Origin: Struthidea cinerea
Taxonomy: Eukaryota > Chordata > Aves > Passeriformes > Corcoracidae
Direction: 5' to 3'
NCBI GenBank assembly: GCA_013397865.1
Contig: VZTI01003798.1
Coordinates: forward strand, 434,001 to 498,000
Length of the DNA: 64,000 nucleotides
A program made the translations under genes and the position numbers. This document shows, piece by piece, positions 61,111 to 64,000 of the stretch. The notes below the pieces were generated by a model. It was not told where the DNA came from and did not search any database. It worked only from the letters and a program-made list of their open reading frames with translations. Position 1 is the stretch's first letter; each line of letters starts with the position of its first letter.

Positions 61111-64000
61111 CTGGGGGAAATCTATCCCTCTGCCATCCCACTGCTGTCCATATGACATGGTTGCAACTCAATATAATCCTTAACTGGGCAAATCTTCTGC
61201 AAGCAACCTGAGGGATTGTCACCCATGAGGCAAAATTTGCGAGCTCATTATCAAGAGGGACCACAAAAGATAGGAAGAAATTGCTGCTGGAAAAGAGAAG
61301 GCTTAATAGAGAAAGCAGATGAGCAACAAAATGAAGGGATGCTGGGGACTGAAAAAGGGCTGAAAATACAGAACTAATCAAAACCAGATGATAAACCAAA
61401 ACCTAAAATGTCAGGATACTGACAGAGGAAGAGTAGTAGAGAACAAATGTAGAAATAAAAGCATGTAGAAATAAAAGAGACAGGCAGTAAAACAAAACAA
61501 AGTACATGATAGAGAGAAGGTCACCAAAATAAGACATCCTGAACCTTTTTTAAAAGAAATCCCAGTAGTCAGTGTAACTGTGCAACAAATGTATTACAGA
61601 ATATGTGAATCTTCAAGTTATTTAAAAATTTTGGAGTGTCTTTGAAAAAAAAACTGTTGTGTATTATCAGAGCTTCAGAAATATGAAATATTTGAGAATC
61701 GCACTCCTAAAACATGTCTTTGAGAATTTACCTTTTCTGTATGACAGTTGCCCTGACAGTAATAACAGACTTCTCAGTAGCTCTGAAAAAACAGTACAAG
61801 AGTCAGGTGTTTCCATGGTGCTTCTGAAAGCCAGATAAACACCATAAATTTCTCATGAATATCTCTAGGTTCATACTTTCCCCACCATCTCTGATCCCTG
61901 ACTTCTGGGTCCGACTACAACTGAAGCAGCAGCAGAAGTGTCCGTGTTTTTCCATTGGTCTCATAGTTACCTTGGCCCTGACCAGTCCCGCCAGTCCGAG
62001 CAGCTATTTCTCTTCTGTTTGTGAGGGGAATTTATAAACCTAACCATTGAAAAACAATACTAAATTAATTCTTCTCCATATTTGCCATTAATCACTCTCT
62101 AAGCACTCTCTATAGATTTTCTTTAATATATTTTATGACATTTTTGTGTGTCCTGCTGGCTTTGAGTGGCTTTTTATCTTTGGACCAAAACTCTTAACAT
62201 GGACATTTTTGCAGCATGGTTAATAGCTAATAGTGTTCCAAGACAATGCTTTTCTGCTTGTAGTGTAAGGACCACTGCTATACCTTGGGGCATAAAGTGA
62301 TTTATCCTAAAACAGTGGTGAAATTTGCTTTTTGAAAACCTTTGTATATGACCACGTCTGCAAACAAGTAAACAGACAAGTCCATCAGTGAGAGGAATAC
62401 TATACTCATGATGTTAACCTCATTTTTATTTGGGTACAAATGAAAACCACGAGAGCAACACTACCAAAGTAGTCATGGGATTTTTTTTAATCCTCTCTCT
62501 AGGTGGGAAGTATAAACGTGTTTTAAACCCATTGGTTGAAAAGAATAGCTATTTACATGTATATTCATATATCATTAATTTTGATGGAAGCATCACCCAC
62601 AAATTTACACTTGATTCTTTTAAAGAACAAAGTTATAAATGAAAAAAAAAAAAAGCTGGTATCGTACTTTGGTAAAAGCTGAAAAGCTTTATCACCTAAG
62701 AGATTTTTAAAGGTTTTCACTATGTTCAGGTATAACATTCAACATGTTATTCATGCAGTACTGAATTGCTTGTGTGACCTAAATCAAGGGCTGATATAGC
62801 CTTCTCTGTCTCAGAATATCATCTTACAGCTTCTCAGAGCATTCTGCTGAATTATGCACCCCTTGGCTCTGTAATTAGATACTATCAGACGGGCAGATGT
62901 ATCTGCTTCTCTAAGTAGGCTGAGGCAGGAATCTAGAGCACATTACAAACCCTGTGCCAGAGATGCTTCCGTGAGTAAATGCAACTCTCATAATCTAACA
63001 AAAATGTTGAGCAAAAGAAAATGAGTTATACATACATATATTTTGTATGTATGCTTGCATATCTAAAAACTTTGAATTAAACTGCTCACTTATTGTCATT
63101 ACATCATTTATAGCTTGAGTTTGTATCAATAACTGAGTGGCAAGAATTGTGATCTAACTCTAACTTTCTGATCACAATCTGGTTTGGACTTTCTGTTTTT
63201 ATTTTACACTCAGAAAATTAAGGGAAGAAAATAGCTATGACCTTCTTGTTGAAGAAGTTCTGCAGAAAAAAAAAAAAAATTTAAGCATTTAATTTCTGTA
63301 AAATTTAAAAGCTTTTACTATCTTTTGCATTTTAAAAGACTTCCAAAATATATACTAAAATAGTGAATGCTTTCTGAAAGATAATTTGAACCTCAAAAGC
63401 TATGACCAAAATGTTTCATTTTTTTTCTACATGCCACTTCATGAGAACATACATGTTTTCAAAAATGTATAGCATTTAATGAAAAACATACTTTTCATCA
63501 AGTTGCTGTTTATAAGAAAACATGCAACATTCTTTGGATGAGATGGCTGAAGATTGAAGGTCTGTGTCCTAGCAAAAACCACCATATTTGCTATCATAAC
63601 CACACAGAGCAATGCTAATGGTGCTGTGAACCAGTCCATTCTGTCTATTGGTTGCCTGGCTCAAATAAAAGTTTTAATGCCATCTTTCCAGAAGAATTGG
63701 TTTGCTGGTCAGAAGATCTCTTCCAACACAGACTTCATCTACCAAAGTAAAATGTTTTTTCTTTGGCAAGTAAGATCTGTTTACACCTACTGAAGCTGTT
63801 GCAAGCAGTCCCCAGTCGCAGCACGCATTCTTGGTATGAAATCACATTCCCTTGCATTTCACTGTTTGCAGTCCAGCCCTTTGTGGGCTCTCACACAGAA
63901 AAGCACAGTGCACACATAAATTTGAATTTACACTCTCTCTTAAGTGCTTTACTACGTTTAGACTGCAGTGCTGTTTGCATTGCCTTCAAGGACCCGTCAC
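61111..64000. other. GRXCR1 intron 1 or upstream sequence, no exon found
   Basis: I looked on the minus strand for exon 1 (about 130 codons, including the basic region near the N-terminus that I recall from the human protein) and did not find it. A 15-base unit (61447-61461) is repeated directly at 61463-61477. The rest is A+T-rich with poly-A runs near 62641 and 63267. Exon 1 probably lies beyond the window. Confidence 0.6.
61447..61477. repeat. Two-copy tandem repeat of a 15-base unit
   Basis: ATGTAGAAATAAAAG occurs at 61447-61461 and again, unchanged, at 61463-61477, separated by one base. It looks like a recent slippage duplication. Confidence 0.8.

Noticed and set aside
57343..64000. 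GRXCR1 exon 1 within the window
   Set aside because: No minus-strand frame in this range resembles the N-terminal part of the protein, and the longest frame (61025-61399) overlaps a CR1 3' end.
1..64000. CRISPR arrays, bacterial operons, tRNA or rRNA genes
   Set aside because: No regularly spaced repeats, no ribosome-binding-site gene clusters and no tRNA box A/B pairs were seen. The sequence is vertebrate nuclear DNA.

Overview
The window looks like bird nuclear DNA. It is A+T-rich and mostly non-coding. The evidence for a bird is several CR1 non-LTR retrotransposon fragments, two of them ending in the avian-type octamer tail (variants of ATTCTRTG), LTRs whose polyadenylation regions look like those of avian endogenous retroviruses, and a vertebrate multi-exon gene with near-mammalian protein sequence. 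I cannot fix the species; a songbird is possible but unproven. There is one short assembly gap (25584-25625).

The only protein-coding gene I can support is GRXCR1 (glutaredoxin and cysteine rich domain containing 1), on the minus strand. Its last three coding exons are present: exon 2 (57103-57342), exon 3 (49635-49700) and exon 4 (47521-47700). They join in phase 0 with GT/AG borders and end in TAA, followed by an AATAAA signal 95-100 bases further on. Together they encode 161 residues: a glutaredoxin-like domain and a C-terminal block with four CxxC motifs. The roughly 130 N-terminal residues of exon 1 are not visible and probably lie beyond position 64000.

From 1 to about 47400 the window is the intergenic region downstream of GRXCR1. 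It holds a 1 kb CR1 copy (about 2600-3610), a decayed hAT-type transposase remnant on the minus strand (about 17940-18620), a CR1 3' end (19235-19570), a probable long LTR (about 20160-20990), an old diverged CR1 copy (29012-29360) and a probable solo ERV LTR (about 44499-44802). Intron 1 of GRXCR1 carries another solo LTR (60111-60464) and a minus-strand CR1 3' end (60972-61110). Several polypurine or poly-A tracts and a few perfect short inverted repeats are also listed. The most hairpin-like is at 46556-46589, just beyond the GRXCR1 3' end.

I found no CRISPR array, tRNA, rRNA, operon or other multi-gene system. Nearly all short open frames here look like chance frames in A+T-rich DNA. The items most worth checking are the decayed hAT transposase, the altered glutaredoxin active site of GRXCR1, the 13-bp hairpin and one unexplained 92-codon frame at 704-982.
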